A stretch of DNA of 64,000 nt from Neobacillus sp. SuZ13 (GCF_030123365.1 NZ_CP126107.1:1473501-1537500); one strand, 5' to 3'; shown: positions 35,879-44,843, counted from the stretch's first letter. Made by a program: numbers and translations. The notes: generated by a model from the sequence alone, not told the origin.

Positions 35879-36567
35879 TCCGGCTAGAATCCATCACAAG
35901 ATCGTTTTTGTTAGGAAAAGAAAGTGTGCCTGTCCTAAATGGTATCAGTCTATCCATTCAAAAAGGTGAATTTGCTGCCATTATGGGTCCATCTGGTTCA
36001 GGAAAGTCAACTTTAATGAATATTATTGGTTGTTTGGATAAACCGACAGAGGGAGAGTATTATCTTGGCGGGGAAAATGTCTCTCATTATAATGACAAGG
36101 AATTGGCCAGGGTTAGAAATCAATCGATTGGCTTTGTCTTTCAGCAGTTTCATTTGCTTCCGCGCTTGACGGCATTAAAAAATGTAGAATTACCAATGAT
36201 ATATGCAGGAATCCCCAAAAAAGAGCGCCAGGCCCGTGCAGAAGAGGCATTAATGAAAGTTGGTCTTGCCGACCGAATGAACCATCTTCCTAATGCTCTA
36301 TCTGGGGGACAGAAGCAACGTGTTGCCATAGCGAGAGCCATTGTTAATACACCTAAGATTATTCTAGCGGATGAACCCACAGGTGCCCTTGATTCAAAAA
36401 CAAGCAAGGACATTATGGAACAATTTAGCGAACTGAATAATGAAGGAGTTACGATTATTATCGTTACCCATGAATCAGAAGTAGCCGAATACGCGAACAG
36501 AACAATTATGGTTAGAGATGGAATGATTCAGTCGCCTTTTGAGGGTGTTAGGGGGCCGGCAGGATGA
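35875..36567 (+). CDS. yknY: MacB-type ABC transporter ATP-binding protein YknY
   Basis: The 230-residue ATPase has Walker A GPSGSGKST (about residues 39-47), Q-loop FQQFHLLPRLTA, signature LSGGQKQR and Walker B IILADEPTGALD, with the H-loop in IIVTHESE. It powers the YknWXYZ efflux or toxin-resistance complex. It overlaps yknX and yknZ by four bases each, so the whole operon is translated as a coupled set. Confidence 0.93.
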   Translation: MIRLESITRSFLLGKESVPVLNGISLSIQKGEFAAIMGPSGSGKSTLMNIIGCLDKPTEGEYYLGGENVSHYNDKELARVRNQSIGFVFQQFHLLPRLTALKNVELPMIYAGIPKKERQARAEEALMKVGLADRMNHLPNALSGGQKQRVAIARAIVNTPKIILADEPTGALDSKTSKDIMEQFSELNNEGVTIIIVTHESEVAEYANRTIMVRDGMIQSPFEGVRGPAG

Positions 36568-37757
36568 GTTTTATGGAAAATCTTTTTATGGCATTAAGCT
36601 CACTTAAAGCCCATAAGATGCGGAGCATTCTAACAATGCTGGGGATTATTATTGGGGTAGGTGCTGTTATTATCGTCGTAGCCATCGGGCAGGGCGGGGA
36701 AGCGATGCTGAAATCACAAATTACCGGACCAGGGAATACGATTGAGTTATTTTATCAGCCTTCCGATGAAGAAATACGTGCGAACCCTAATATATTTCAG
36801 CAAGCCCCGTTCAAACAGGAAGATATTAGAGCACTGGAACAAATTTCTGAAATTAAAAGTGTGGTGGCCACAAGCACCCAATTGTCTTCTGTTAAATTTC
36901 AAAAGGATACTGTGGATGCCTCATCGACTGGAATTAATCAGGCCTATATAAAATTAAATGAGTTGAAAGTTGCTAAGGGAAGGAATTTTTCAGGCTCTGA
37001 TTTTCTAGGCGGCCGCCGTTCAGCATTAATCAGTAATAAATTGCAAGAGGAATTATTTAAAGGGGAAAATCCAGTTGGAAAGGTTGTTATGGTTGCCAAT
37101 CAACCGATTGAAATCATTGGGGTTTTAGAGAAACCAACTGGGCTTTTATCATTTGGATCAATGGAGGTATATCTACCTTTCCAAACGTGGAAAACGATTT
37201 ACGGAAGAAGTGATTTTACCCAAGTAACTCTGCAAGCAGCATCAGCTGAACAACTGCAGGTCGCAGGTAAAAAGGCTGCTAGATTATTAAATAATCTGCA
37301 TAATACGGAAAAATCCTACCAAGTTATTAATATGGAAGAAATCGCTCAAGGGGTAGGACAAATCACAAAAATCATGACATTAATTATCGGAAGTATAGCA
37401 GGTATCTCATTATTTGTTGGTGGAATTGGTGTTATGAATATCATGCTCGTATCCGTGACCGAAAGAACAAGAGAAATCGGGATCCGTATGGCGTTAGGCG
37501 CTACACGAGGTCAGGTGCTGACTCAATTTCTAATTGAATCAATGACACTAACTTTTATAGGCGGTATGCTCGGGATTGTGCTCGGCTGGGGTACGTCCAC
37601 CGTTGTTAGTTTCTTTGCAGGTTGGCCATCCTTAGTGTCCTGGCAAGTGGTAGTAGGTGGAGTGTTGTTCTCAATGGTTATTGGGATTGTGTTTGGACTA
37701 CTTCCAGCAAACAAGGCTTCTAAACTTGATCCGATTGATTCTCTGAGATATGAATAA
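36564..37757 (+). CDS. yknZ: MacB-type ABC transporter permease YknZ
   Basis: The 397-residue permease has one N-terminal helix (residues 18-40), a large extracellular MacB-type domain (about residues 45-270) and three C-terminal helices. The family patterns KAHKMRSILTMLGIIIGVGAVI and MNIMLVSVTERTREIGIRMALGATRGQVLTQFL are present. Role: export or neutralisation of the SDP-like toxin in B. subtilis. It closes the sigma-W operon. Confidence 0.93.
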   Translation: MSFMENLFMALSSLKAHKMRSILTMLGIIIGVGAVIIVVAIGQGGEAMLKSQITGPGNTIELFYQPSDEEIRANPNIFQQAPFKQEDIRALEQISEIKSVVATSTQLSSVKFQKDTVDASSTGINQAYIKLNELKVAKGRNFSGSDFLGGRRSALISNKLQEELFKGENPVGKVVMVANQPIEIIGVLEKPTGLLSFGSMEVYLPFQTWKTIYGRSDFTQVTLQAASAEQLQVAGKKAARLLNNLHNTEKSYQVINMEEIAQGVGQITKIMTLIIGSIAGISLFVGGIGVMNIMLVSVTERTREIGIRMALGATRGQVLTQFLIESMTLTFIGGMLGIVLGWGTSTVVSFFAGWPSLVSWQVVVGGVLFSMVIGIVFGLLPANKASKLDPIDSLRYE

Positions 37758-37781
37758 GGATTGATTAGGAAACTAGACCAA

Positions 37782-37809
37782 GGGTCTACACGAAGGTGTA
37801 GGCTTTTTC
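37782..37809 (+). terminator. Terminator after yknZ
   Basis: GTCTACAC pairs with GTGTAGGC (with G-U) over GAAG, followed by TTTTTCC. Confidence 0.7.
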
Positions 37810-37831
37810 CTATTATTGCCGTATAGTTCTG

Positions 37832-37859
37832 TTTGCAGATTAAGAGTAATGTGATAATA
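37832..37859 (+). promoter_or_regulatory. Sigma-A-type promoter of the solitary trpB
   Basis: TTGCAG (37832-37837) and TAATAT (37854-37859) are separated by 16 bases, 72 bases before the start codon. No T-box or TRAP-binding GAG/TAG repeats were seen in the leader. Confidence 0.55.
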
Positions 37860-37930
37860 TAATTACAGGAATATTCAGATAATTATTCGTAATAAGAATG
37901 AATTAGAATAATAGTTTAGAAGGAGTCGTG

Positions 37931-39103
37931 ATGAGTATGGATAGAGTAAGTGTTGAGAGCAAAGGTTTTTTTGGAGAGTTTGGCGGGAGTTTTGTTCCCG
38001 AGGATTTACAAGTGGTTATGAACGAATTAGAATCGCAATTTAATCGTTATAAGGAGGACCCTGAATTTATAGCTGAATTCAAATACTACTTAAAAGAATA
38101 TGTGGGCAGGGAGAATCCATTAACGTTTGCAGAGAATTTAACCAAACAAAATCAAGGGGCAAAAATTTATCTGAAACGTGAAGATTTAAACCATACTGGT
38201 GCACACAAAATTAATAATGCAATTGGCCAAATTCTTTTAGCAAAACGAATGGGTGCCAAGAGAATTATCGCTGAAACGGGAGCAGGACAACATGGTGTAG
38301 CAACAGCAACCGCCTGTGCCATGTTTGGGATGGAATGCATTATTTATATGGGTAAACTAGATACGGAACGCCAAGCACTCAATGTCTTTCGGATGGAGTT
38401 ATTAGGTGCCAAAGTTGTGCCTGTAGATAAAGGGCAGGGCCGTTTAAAGGATGCTGTCGACGAAGCCCTTGGGGACTTGGTGCAAAACTATAAGAATACC
38501 TTTTATTTATTGGGTTCGGCCGTAGGCCCACATCCTTATCCTACAATGGTTAAGCATTTTCAGGCGATTATCAGTGAAGAATCGAAAAAGCAGATTCTTG
38601 AAAAGGAAGGAAAGCTGCCGACAGCGGTGATTGCTTGTGCAGGAGGTGGCAGCAATGCAATTGGTGCCTTTGCTCATTATATTGACAATAAAGAGGTGCG
38701 CTTAATTGGGGTTGAACCTGCTGAAGCACCGACAATGACTGAAGGAGTACCTGCTGTAATTCATGGCTTTAAATGTTTAACATTACTGGATGAAAATGGA
38801 GAACCTAAACCAACGTATTCGATTGCTGCGGGGCTGGATTATCCAGGTGTCGGTCCAGAGCACAGCCATTTGAAAACAAGCGGGCGCGCAGAGTATGTAA
38901 CAGTGACCGGGCAAGAAGCCCTAGAGGCATTTCAATTGTTAAGCAAGACGGAAGGAATAATCCCGGCGTTAGAAAGTTCGCATGCTGTTGCATATGCTAT
39001 TAAGCTGGCGAAAGAATTATCTAACGAAGATGTACTAATTGTTAACCTATCAGGACGCGGTGATAAGGATGTTGAGCAGGTATTTAAGATGTTGAAAAAA
39101 TAA
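37931..39103 (+). CDS. trpB: Tryptophan synthase beta chain, stand-alone copy
   Basis: The 390-residue TrpB1-type enzyme joins indole and serine to give tryptophan. PLP binds Lys93 in [11 protein letters not shown]; the catalytic Glu lies in AETGAGQHG, and the phosphate loop is GGGSNAIG. It carries the N-terminal FGGSFVPE motif that contacts the alpha subunit in typical TrpB. The ATG follows AAGGAG by six bases. No other trp gene is near, so it may be a salvage copy that uses free indole. Confidence 0.93.
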   Translation: MSMDRVSVESKGFFGEFGGSFVPEDLQVVMNELESQFNRYKEDPEFIAEFKYYLKEYVGRENPLTFAENLTKQNQGAKIYLKREDLNHTGAHKINNAIGQILLAKRMGAKRIIAETGAGQHGVATATACAMFGMECIIYMGKLDTERQALNVFRMELLGAKVVPVDKGQGRLKDAVDEALGDLVQNYKNTFYLLGSAVGPHPYPTMVKHFQAIISEESKKQILEKEGKLPTAVIACAGGGSNAIGAFAHYIDNKEVRLIGVEPAEAPTMTEGVPAVIHGFKCLTLLDENGEPKPTYSIAAGLDYPGVGPEHSHLKTSGRAEYVTVTGQEALEAFQLLSKTEGIIPALESSHAVAYAIKLAKELSNEDVLIVNLSGRGDKDVEQVFKMLKK

Positions 39104-39112
39104 TAAAATAGA

Positions 39113-39146
39113 TAAGGACAAGTCGATAAATGGCTCGTCCTTTTTT
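39113..39146 (+). terminator. Terminator after trpB
   Basis: GGACAAG...CTCGTCC with one interior mismatch, followed by TTTTTTG. Confidence 0.7.
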
Positions 39147-39171
39147 GTTTTTATCGAGGGGGAAGAGTCCT

Positions 39172-40050
39172 TTGAGAGAATTATTATTTATAAAAGATTA
39201 TAAAGATCATGAATATTTAAGGACAAGTTTTAATCAATTGGCGTCTGCTACTTTTGGAATAGAGTTTGAAACATGGCACCAAAATGGATACTGGACAGAA
39301 AAGTATCTGCCGTTTTCTTTTGTTGATCGTAATCAAGTGGTAGCTAATGTATCCGTTAATCTTGTAAACTTGGTCGTAAATGCGGAGGTTATACAAGCAA
39401 TCCAAATCGGGACTGTCATGACACACCCTGATTTTCGAAATCAGGGATTGTCGAGACGCTTGATGGAGATTGTATTAGACGAATATAAACATGTCGATAT
39501 AATTTATTTGTTTGCCAATCAAAATGTATTGGATTTTTACCCGAAATTCGGATTTTCTTCTACAGATGAAGTGCAATTTTTATTGGACTATAATCATATG
39601 CCTGCAGTTTCTTCTAAGGTAAGAAAATTAGATGCTAGCAATCCAGAGGATTTAGATTACATCTATAATTTAGCGGGGAATCGTAAGGTTATCTCGGAAC
39701 AATTCGGAACTTCAAATTGTGAAGAGCTCCTCATGTTTTACTGTATTATGGTTTTTAGCCAGGACCTCTACTATCTTGAGAATGAGAACGCACTGGTGAT
39801 TTTTCAAAGGGAGGAGGGATATATACATCTTTATGATATAGTCAGTCCTCGGAAGGTAAATCTTCGAACAGTTTTAAGCACGATTGTCCCGCCTGATTGC
39901 AGTAAAGTCATTTTCCATTTTCATCCTGATGAGAATGAACTAGGATATGAGAAACAGCCATATAATACCAATAATGTCCTCTTTATAAAGAATCAAACAA
40001 ACGTCTCGTTACCCAATGAATTTAAGCATCCGCTTACTTCACAGGCGTGA
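39172..40050 (+). CDS. GNAT-family N-acetyltransferase
   Basis: The 292-residue protein has a GNAT core in its first half: IQIGTVMTHPDFRNQGLSRRLMEIVLDEYK gives the acetyl-CoA loop RNQGLSRRL near residue 93, and FYPKFGF is the usual beta7 motif. A second domain follows, so it is longer than a simple GNAT and may be an Eis-like or two-domain form. The start is TTG after GAGGGGG. The substrate is unknown. Confidence 0.78.
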   Translation: MRELLFIKDYKDHEYLRTSFNQLASATFGIEFETWHQNGYWTEKYLPFSFVDRNQVVANVSVNLVNLVVNAEVIQAIQIGTVMTHPDFRNQGLSRRLMEIVLDEYKHVDIIYLFANQNVLDFYPKFGFSSTDEVQFLLDYNHMPAVSSKVRKLDASNPEDLDYIYNLAGNRKVISEQFGTSNCEELLMFYCIMVFSQDLYYLENENALVIFQREEGYIHLYDIVSPRKVNLRTVLSTIVPPDCSKVIFHFHPDENELGYEKQPYNTNNVLFIKNQTNVSLPNEFKHPLTSQA

Positions 40051-40065
40051 TGGTGCCTGACACCA
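40051..40065. repeat. GGTGCCTGACACC palindrome, copy at 40.05 kb
   Basis: TGGTGCCTGACACCA is a near-perfect palindrome directly after the GNAT stop. It is one of the dispersed copies treated in the findings. Confidence 0.75.
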
Positions 40066-40069
40066 TGGA

Positions 40070-40115
40070 AGAGCCGCTCGTATAAATTATCTATTTGTAC
40101 GAGTGGCTCTTTTTA
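40070..40115 (+). terminator. Terminator after the GNAT gene
   Basis: AGAGCCGCTCGTA pairs with TACGAGTGGCTCT, followed by TTTTTAG. Confidence 0.85.
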
Positions 40116-40205
40116 GTATCGGGGGTTAGAGAATGTTTCTCGAGTTAATTGAATATATTTTAAACACAATTAATCTATGGAATTTTGTTGAAAAAGGGGA
40201 CAAGT

Positions 40206-40826
40206 ATGATAAGGAACCGGATGAACTTTTATATTGATTTAAGCAGAGCAGGGGCATGTTCTTTTTATAAACGGCTATTGTTCATTTTTTTTGGTGCTAC
40301 ACTTGTATCCTTATCCTTACAATTATTTTTGGTGAAAAATCATGTGATTGATGGAGGAATTATTGGCGTAAGTATCCTGCTTGCCCATATTTCAAAAGAA
40401 GAAATTGGCTTGTTTTTATTGGTATTAAATACACCTTTTTTCCTCCTTGCCTATCGATTTCTGGGCAGAAGGTTTCTCATGCTCAGTCTTTTTGCTATTC
40501 TCATTCTATCGTTCGAAACCTATCTATTCGATTCGCTTCCTGTCATCACCACCAATCCACTCCTAGTAATTGTGCTTGGCGGATTAGGTTTAGGACTGGG
40601 TGTCGGTATAACGATTCGATTCGGTGGATGTTTTGATGGAACAGAAGTGATAGCAATTCTTTTAAGTAAACATTCTTCTTTTTCGATCGGACAAATTATC
40701 TTGTTATTGAATGTATTCATTTTCAGTAGTTCCATTTTTATATTTGGGTTAAGTGAGGCCATATACTCTTTAGCAACCTTTCTTATAGCCTATCGAACGA
40801 TTGATTTCTCTATTCAGATCCATTAA
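40206..40826 (+). CDS. YitT-family membrane protein lacking the C-terminal domain
   Basis: The 206-residue protein has about five to six hydrophobic helices of the YitT/DUF161 type, with the pattern NHVIDGGIIGVSILLAH (about residues 48-64) and RFGGCFDGTEVIAILLSKHSSFSIGQI. Typical YitT proteins continue with a soluble DUF2179 domain to about 280 residues; here the ORF ends at IDFSIQIH, where that domain would begin. The ATG is chosen after AAGGGGAC. Function unknown. Confidence 0.82.
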   Translation: MIRNRMNFYIDLSRAGACSFYKRLLFIFFGATLVSLSLQLFLVKNHVIDGGIIGVSILLAHISKEEIGLFLLVLNTPFFLLAYRFLGRRFLMLSLFAILILSFETYLFDSLPVITTNPLLVIVLGGLGLGLGVGITIRFGGCFDGTEVIAILLSKHSSFSIGQIILLLNVFIFSSSIFIFGLSEAIYSLATFLIAYRTIDFSIQIH

Positions 40827-40827
40827 T

Positions 40828-40944
40828 ATGCTTATTCCACCGTTTGTACCAAGGACACACTGCAGCATTGGGATACCTGTTCCAAGCACTATGTTAAGAA
40901 TTGTTCGTGAGACAGAAGAAGGGAAAAAATGCCCGTTCTATTAG
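40828..40944 (+). pseudogene. Fragment of an acyl-CoA synthetase gene
   Basis: A short frame starting at the ATG reads LIPPFVPRTHCSIGIPVPS, then TMLRIVRETEEG. This corresponds to the PPFVPRKYGSVGIPVQSTIARVV segment of the acyl-CoA ligase at 43.2 kb in this window. Only about 31 codons of similarity remain, then a terminator follows. It is a remnant of an AMP-forming ligase gene, upstream of the leftward alpha/beta hydrolase. The protein would not be functional. Confidence 0.7.
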
Positions 40945-40961
40945 TGAACGGGCATTTTTTA
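40926..40961. terminator. Bidirectional terminator
   Basis: AAAATGCCCGTTC and GAACGGGCATTTT form a perfect stem with a TATTAGT loop, then TTAAG. It lies between the ligase fragment and the hydrolase stop. Confidence 0.88.
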
Positions 40962-40965
40962 AGCA

Positions 40966-41769
40966 TTATTGATTTTCTAAAAATTCTACTACTCTTTCAT
41001 TTACTAAATCATTGGCCTCGGTTACATAAATGTGGCCAGCACCTTTAATTGTCAAAAATTCAGCATTCGGAATTTTCTCTGCTAAGGTTACCCCATTTTG
41101 ATAGGGAACCAATTTGTCTTCATCTCCATGGATAACTAAGACAGGACATTTGATTTGGTCAATCTCGCTGGAGGTATCGTGAGCTAGGCAGGCCTGAAGT
41201 TGAAGGATATAGGCGAAAGGGAGAACAGGTATCTCTATTCTTTTTTGTATGTCCTCTGCCACTAATTCACGTTGGTTTTCTATAAATGATTGACTGTATA
41301 GGATTGGAGCGGTAGCCCACGCCATTTCTTCAGGTGTTGCAACAGCAGAACCCCTTGAAAGCATAAGCATCGAGACTTCTGCACTAGGTTGGACATGTGT
41401 CGCGCCCCCAGAGGTTGTACAACCTAAGACAAGCGAACGGACCCTAGAAGGATACAAAAGTGCTAATCGTTGTGCAATCATCCCGCCCATTGAAATGCCA
41501 TATACATGGGCTGAGTCTACTCCGGCAGCATCCAAGACGCATTTAGCATCTTCAGCCATTTTCTCGATCGAGTAGGGGGAGTTTGGTTTGTCACTAAGAC
41601 CTGTCCCGCGATTATCAAATATAATTACTTTAAAGTGCTCACTGAGAGAAGGGAGAGTCCTGAACCAAGATTTTGAATTTAGTGATAACCCCATTATTAA
41701 AAGTAATGGTTCACCCTCTCCATGAACCTCATAATAAAGATTAATACCATTCCCATTAGTTATTGGCAT
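40966..41769 (-). CDS. Alpha/beta hydrolase
   Basis: The 267-residue protein has a complete hydrolase fold: oxyanion-loop LLIMGLSLNSKSW, nucleophile elbow YGISMGGM with the catalytic Ser at about residue 95, acid in VIHGDEDKLVP and His in GAGHIYVTE. It resembles 3-oxoadipate enol-lactone hydrolases and PHA/medium-chain esterases. AAAAGGAGG precedes the ATG. It lies near the PHA cluster but is less similar to the two flanking hydrolases than they are to each other. Confidence 0.87.
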   Translation of the reverse strand: MPITNGNGINLYYEVHGEGEPLLLIMGLSLNSKSWFRTLPSLSEHFKVIIFDNRGTGLSDKPNSPYSIEKMAEDAKCVLDAAGVDSAHVYGISMGGMIAQRLALLYPSRVRSLVLGCTTSGGATHVQPSAEVSMLMLSRGSAVATPEEMAWATAPILYSQSFIENQRELVAEDIQKRIEIPVLPFAYILQLQACLAHDTSSEIDQIKCPVLVIHGDEDKLVPYQNGVTLAEKIPNAEFLTIKGAGHIYVTEANDLVNERVVEFLENQ

Positions 41770-41839
41770 TAATTTAATCCTCCTTTTTAAAAGTAACGGT
41801 AAATTATATGATAATTTAACTAAGGAAAGAACATGGAAG

Positions 41840-41863
41840 AAGGGAGGAAAATATCCCTCCCTT
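41840..41863. terminator. Hairpin at the 3' end of the left PHA-flanking hydrolase
   Basis: AAGGGAGG and CCTCCCTT form a perfect stem overlapping the hydrolase stop. No T-run follows on the minus strand. A similar hairpin lies at the end of the paralogous hydrolase at 48.5 kb. Confidence 0.5.
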
Positions 41864-42641
41864 AACTTACTTTTGAGTGTTTTTTCAAAAAGTTGCGAAT
41901 AACTCTATTAAATGCCTCCTTTTGTTCTAATTTGGCAATATGACCAGTGTTCCTAAGGATCACAAATTCAGAGTGGGGAATTTGTTTGTGCATTAATAGT
42001 TGGATCCAAACAGGGATGACAGAATCATATTGGGATCCCATGATTAATGTAGGGACTTTTATTTTAGGAAGTAGTTTTAAATTATTCACTTCCAGACATG
42101 CTTTAACCGATTTTAGAAAAACCTCATGATTAGGTTGGTAAAATTTCTGAAAGTCCTGATAGACTTTACCTTTCCATGAATTAAGTGAAATACGAGCAGC
42201 TGTTTTTTTTGGTAAACTTGGGTTTGTAGATAGTGAGCGAACTTTTCGATAGTTTATGATTAGCTTTGCCAAGTGTCTAGGGATGTAATGAAAGGTGCTT
42301 ACCAACATTAATGACCGACACATCTGGGGAGCCTGACGATAAATTTCCTGGGCTACCATTCCGCCCATTGATAAACCACAAATATGAGCACTTTCCACCT
42401 GAAGGTCATTTAATAGAGTAATAATGTCACGGGCAAACTGTGGAATAGATATCTTCTCATTCGTAATATGCTCACCATGCCCTCGTAAATCAGGGATAAT
42501 CAAGTCATACTGATCCGCAAATTCAAACTGATTGTTCCAGCCCTCCTTTACCTCTCCTAAACCATGAATAAAGACTAAAGGTTCTCCAGCACCAAAACGT
42601 AAGTAAGGAATTTCAGAGCAACTAAAAGAAACTTTACTCAA
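41862..42641 (-). CDS. Alpha/beta hydrolase flanking the PHA cluster, left copy
   Basis: The 259-residue cytoplasmic hydrolase has oxyanion region FIHGLGEVKEGW, nucleophile elbow CGLSMGGMVAQE (Ser near residue 98), acid in MGSQYDSVIP and His in NTGHIAKLE. Its closest partner in the window is the protein at 48485-49267, with long shared stretches such as GAGEPLVFIHGLGEVKEGW and DLIIPDLRGHG. A role in releasing PHA monomers or in fatty ester turnover is plausible from context. Start TTG after GGAGGGGTATG. Confidence 0.85.
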   Translation of the reverse strand: MSKVSFSCSEIPYLRFGAGEPLVFIHGLGEVKEGWNNQFEFADQYDLIIPDLRGHGEHITNEKISIPQFARDIITLLNDLQVESAHICGLSMGGMVAQEIYRQAPQMCRSLMLVSTFHYIPRHLAKLIINYRKVRSLSTNPSLPKKTAARISLNSWKGKVYQDFQKFYQPNHEVFLKSVKACLEVNNLKLLPKIKVPTLIMGSQYDSVIPVWIQLLMHKQIPHSEFVILRNTGHIAKLEQKEAFNRVIRNFLKKHSKVS

Positions 42642-42743
42642 ACATACCCCTCCTATTGATATATATCATAAAGGGTATTACCACAATTTGTAAAGTTTTA
42701 ATTTTTATAAAATTCAGAATAATAGAATCGTGAATATTCCGAG

Positions 42744-42790
42744 TGTCCTCTTCTGCTGGACAAGTGTATTTCTTTGGTGCCTGACACCAA
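42744..42790. repeat. Composite repeat with GGTGCCTGACACC, copy at 42.77 kb
   Basis: TGTCC...GGACA (42744-42762) is followed by TTGGTGCCTGACACCAA (42774-42790). The same two-hairpin order recurs at 52.4 and 54.25 kb. Confidence 0.75.
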
Positions 42791-42957
42791 TAAGTATTAT
42801 AGGAGAATAATACTTTCTTGATTTAAAGGTTCTTTGGGTGATGTTTGGTGAAGGGGTTTAGTGACTGCAAATTACATTTTTTACGATTTGGGATTAGAAG
42901 TGTTGAAAAAATATTCCGACAATTTTCGCTATTTTTCCTGTTTTTGAGTTAGTGTTT

Positions 42958-42971
42958 TGAAAGCGTTTGCT
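42958..42971. promoter_or_regulatory. Perfect cre site upstream of the PHA operon
   Basis: TGAAAGCGTTTGCT agrees with all 14 positions of the CcpA consensus TGWAARCGYTWNCW. It lies 221 bases before the acyl-CoA ligase start. The 42642-43191 intergenic region has no supported gene; a 90-codon frame at 42957 is considered spurious. Confidence 0.78.
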
Positions 42972-43191
42972 ATATTTATCGGCGTTGATTATATATTATT
43001 TTATGAAACAGAGAATTTTGTAGAATTTTGTCGAAAGAGGGAGGTTTACAAAACTACATTAAACCACAATAATCTTAACTATATTAATATTCTAATTAAT
43101 GATTTTGACGAACCCTTCGAAGTAATTACAGCTATTTTTAAGAGGAATATTTCCTATTTGACATTAAATATCCTGAGGAGGCATCGTTTTA

Positions 43192-44826
43192 ATGGTTTAT
43201 CAACAAAAGCCGTGGTTAAAAGTTTATGACCCTAGAATTAGCGAGCATGTGAATATTGAACACAATTCTCTCTACGATTTTTTGCAAGGTTCAGTAACAC
43301 GTTATACTAATAATCCCGCTTTTACCTTCTTTGGCAACGTATGGACATACAACGGTACAAAACTAATAACCGATCAATTTGCTGCAGCCTTATATCGGGC
43401 AGGGTTCACCAAAGGTGATCGTCTGTCGATTATGCTTCCTAATTCCCCGCATTACATATTCACGCTATTCGGTACTTTTCGTTTAGGTGGAATAGCTGTT
43501 CAAGTTAATCCAATGTATGTAGACAGAGAAATAGAACACGTTTTAAATGATTCGGGCTCTGAGTACATCGTTGCATTTGATGCATTTTATCCAAGAATAA
43601 AAGAATTACAATCCAATACATCCTTAAAAAAGGTGATCGTAGTAAGTTTTGGTGGTGCTAGAGCTGATCTTGCAGAAGGCGATCATTATTTTGATGAATT
43701 TTTACATGAGGACGTAAATATCCCAGAAATTGAAATTGACCAATACGAAGATGTTGCCCTTTTACAATATACAGGGGGAACAACAGGTGTATCTAAAGGT
43801 GTCATGCTCACTCATCGCAACCTCCTAGCTAATTTCAATCAAGTATGTGATTTTGCCTATAAAGCTTGTGATAATAAACCTGAAAACCTAAAAATGATTA
43901 CCGTCCTGCCAATGTTCCATGTCTATGGATTATCTAGTGTGGCACTGTGTGGAATTCGTGAAGGTGCCAATCAAATTGTCTTACCCCGTTTTGATGTTAG
44001 AGAGGTAATGGAAACGATTAACCGTGAAAAGCCGTTCCAAATGTCAGCGGTTCCAACCATGTACTTTGCTTTAAATAGCCAGCCAGATTTAGATACTTGC
44101 AGTTTTAATGAAATGTACTATTTAAGCAGCGGTGGGGCTCCTCTACCTGTTGAACAAGTAAAAATGTTTGAAAAGAAAACAGGTGCCATGTTACTAGATG
44201 GATATGGACTTTCAGAATCAGCCCCAACTGCGATATTTAGCCCTCCGTTTGTCCCAAGAAAATATGGAAGTGTGGGAATCCCTGTCCAAAGTACAATTGC
44301 AAGAGTTGTTCAATTGACTCCAGACGGGTATATTGATGCACCAGTTGGAGAAGAAGGGGAGCTAATAATCCAAGGTCCTCAAGTCATGAAAGGCTATTGG
44401 AATCGCCCGGAAGATACCGCCAAAGTATTAAAAGACGGATGGCTGTTTACTGGAGATATCGCAAAAATGGATGAAGACGGCTACTTTTATATCGTTGACC
44501 GGAAGAAGGATATGATTATTGCGAGTGGATATAATGTTTATCCTAGTGAAATCGAAGATGTCCTTTATCAATTAGAAGGAATTGAAGAAGTGCTGGTTAT
44601 AGGCGTTCCTGATTCCTACCGCGGGGAAACAGTAAAGGCATTTGTCAAATTGAAGGACGGGTACACCCATACAGAAGAAGAAATCAAACAGTTTGGGAAA
44701 GAGAACCTTGCCCCATATAAGGTTCCAAAAGAAGTAGAAATCCGGGCTGATTTGCCTAAATCTTCAGTTGGAAAGTTACTTCGCCGAGTATTAAGAGACC
44801 AAGAAAAATTAAAAGTAAAAGCATAA
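43192..44826 (+). CDS. Long-chain fatty acid-CoA ligase (acyl-CoA synthetase)
   Basis: This 544-residue AMP-forming ligase has the nucleotide motif LQYTGGTTGVSKGVMLTH (about residues 191-208), the second motif GYGLSESAP, the hinge DRKKDMIIASGYNVYPSEIE and the catalytic C-terminal Lys in PKSSVGKLLRR. It activates fatty acids to acyl-CoA. GAGGAGG precedes the ATG. It heads the operon with the SDR, PhaR-like, phasin, PhaR and PhaC genes, so it may supply acyl-CoA to PHA synthesis. Confidence 0.92.
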   Translation: MVYQQKPWLKVYDPRISEHVNIEHNSLYDFLQGSVTRYTNNPAFTFFGNVWTYNGTKLITDQFAAALYRAGFTKGDRLSIMLPNSPHYIFTLFGTFRLGGIAVQVNPMYVDREIEHVLNDSGSEYIVAFDAFYPRIKELQSNTSLKKVIVVSFGGARADLAEGDHYFDEFLHEDVNIPEIEIDQYEDVALLQYTGGTTGVSKGVMLTHRNLLANFNQVCDFAYKACDNKPENLKMITVLPMFHVYGLSSVALCGIREGANQIVLPRFDVREVMETINREKPFQMSAVPTMYFALNSQPDLDTCSFNEMYYLSSGGAPLPVEQVKMFEKKTGAMLLDGYGLSESAPTAIFSPPFVPRKYGSVGIPVQSTIARVVQLTPDGYIDAPVGEEGELIIQGPQVMKGYWNRPEDTAKVLKDGWLFTGDIAKMDEDGYFYIVDRKKDMIIASGYNVYPSEIEDVLYQLEGIEEVLVIGVPDSYRGETVKAFVKLKDGYTHTEEEIKQFGKENLAPYKVPKEVEIRADLPKSSVGKLLRRVLRDQEKLKVKA

Positions 44827-44843
44827 TAGAAAGGAAGAAAGCA

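Noticed and set aside
40133..40237. A short ORF beginning MFLELIEYIL before and overlapping the YitT gene
   Set aside because: It overlaps the YitT start, is only about 33 codons long and has no recognisable features. A leader peptide is possible but unsupported.
42957..43229. A 90-codon TTG-started frame before the acyl-CoA ligase
   Set aside because: Its start lies on the cre site, it lacks a proper ribosome site and overlaps the ligase start. Composition is not protein-like.
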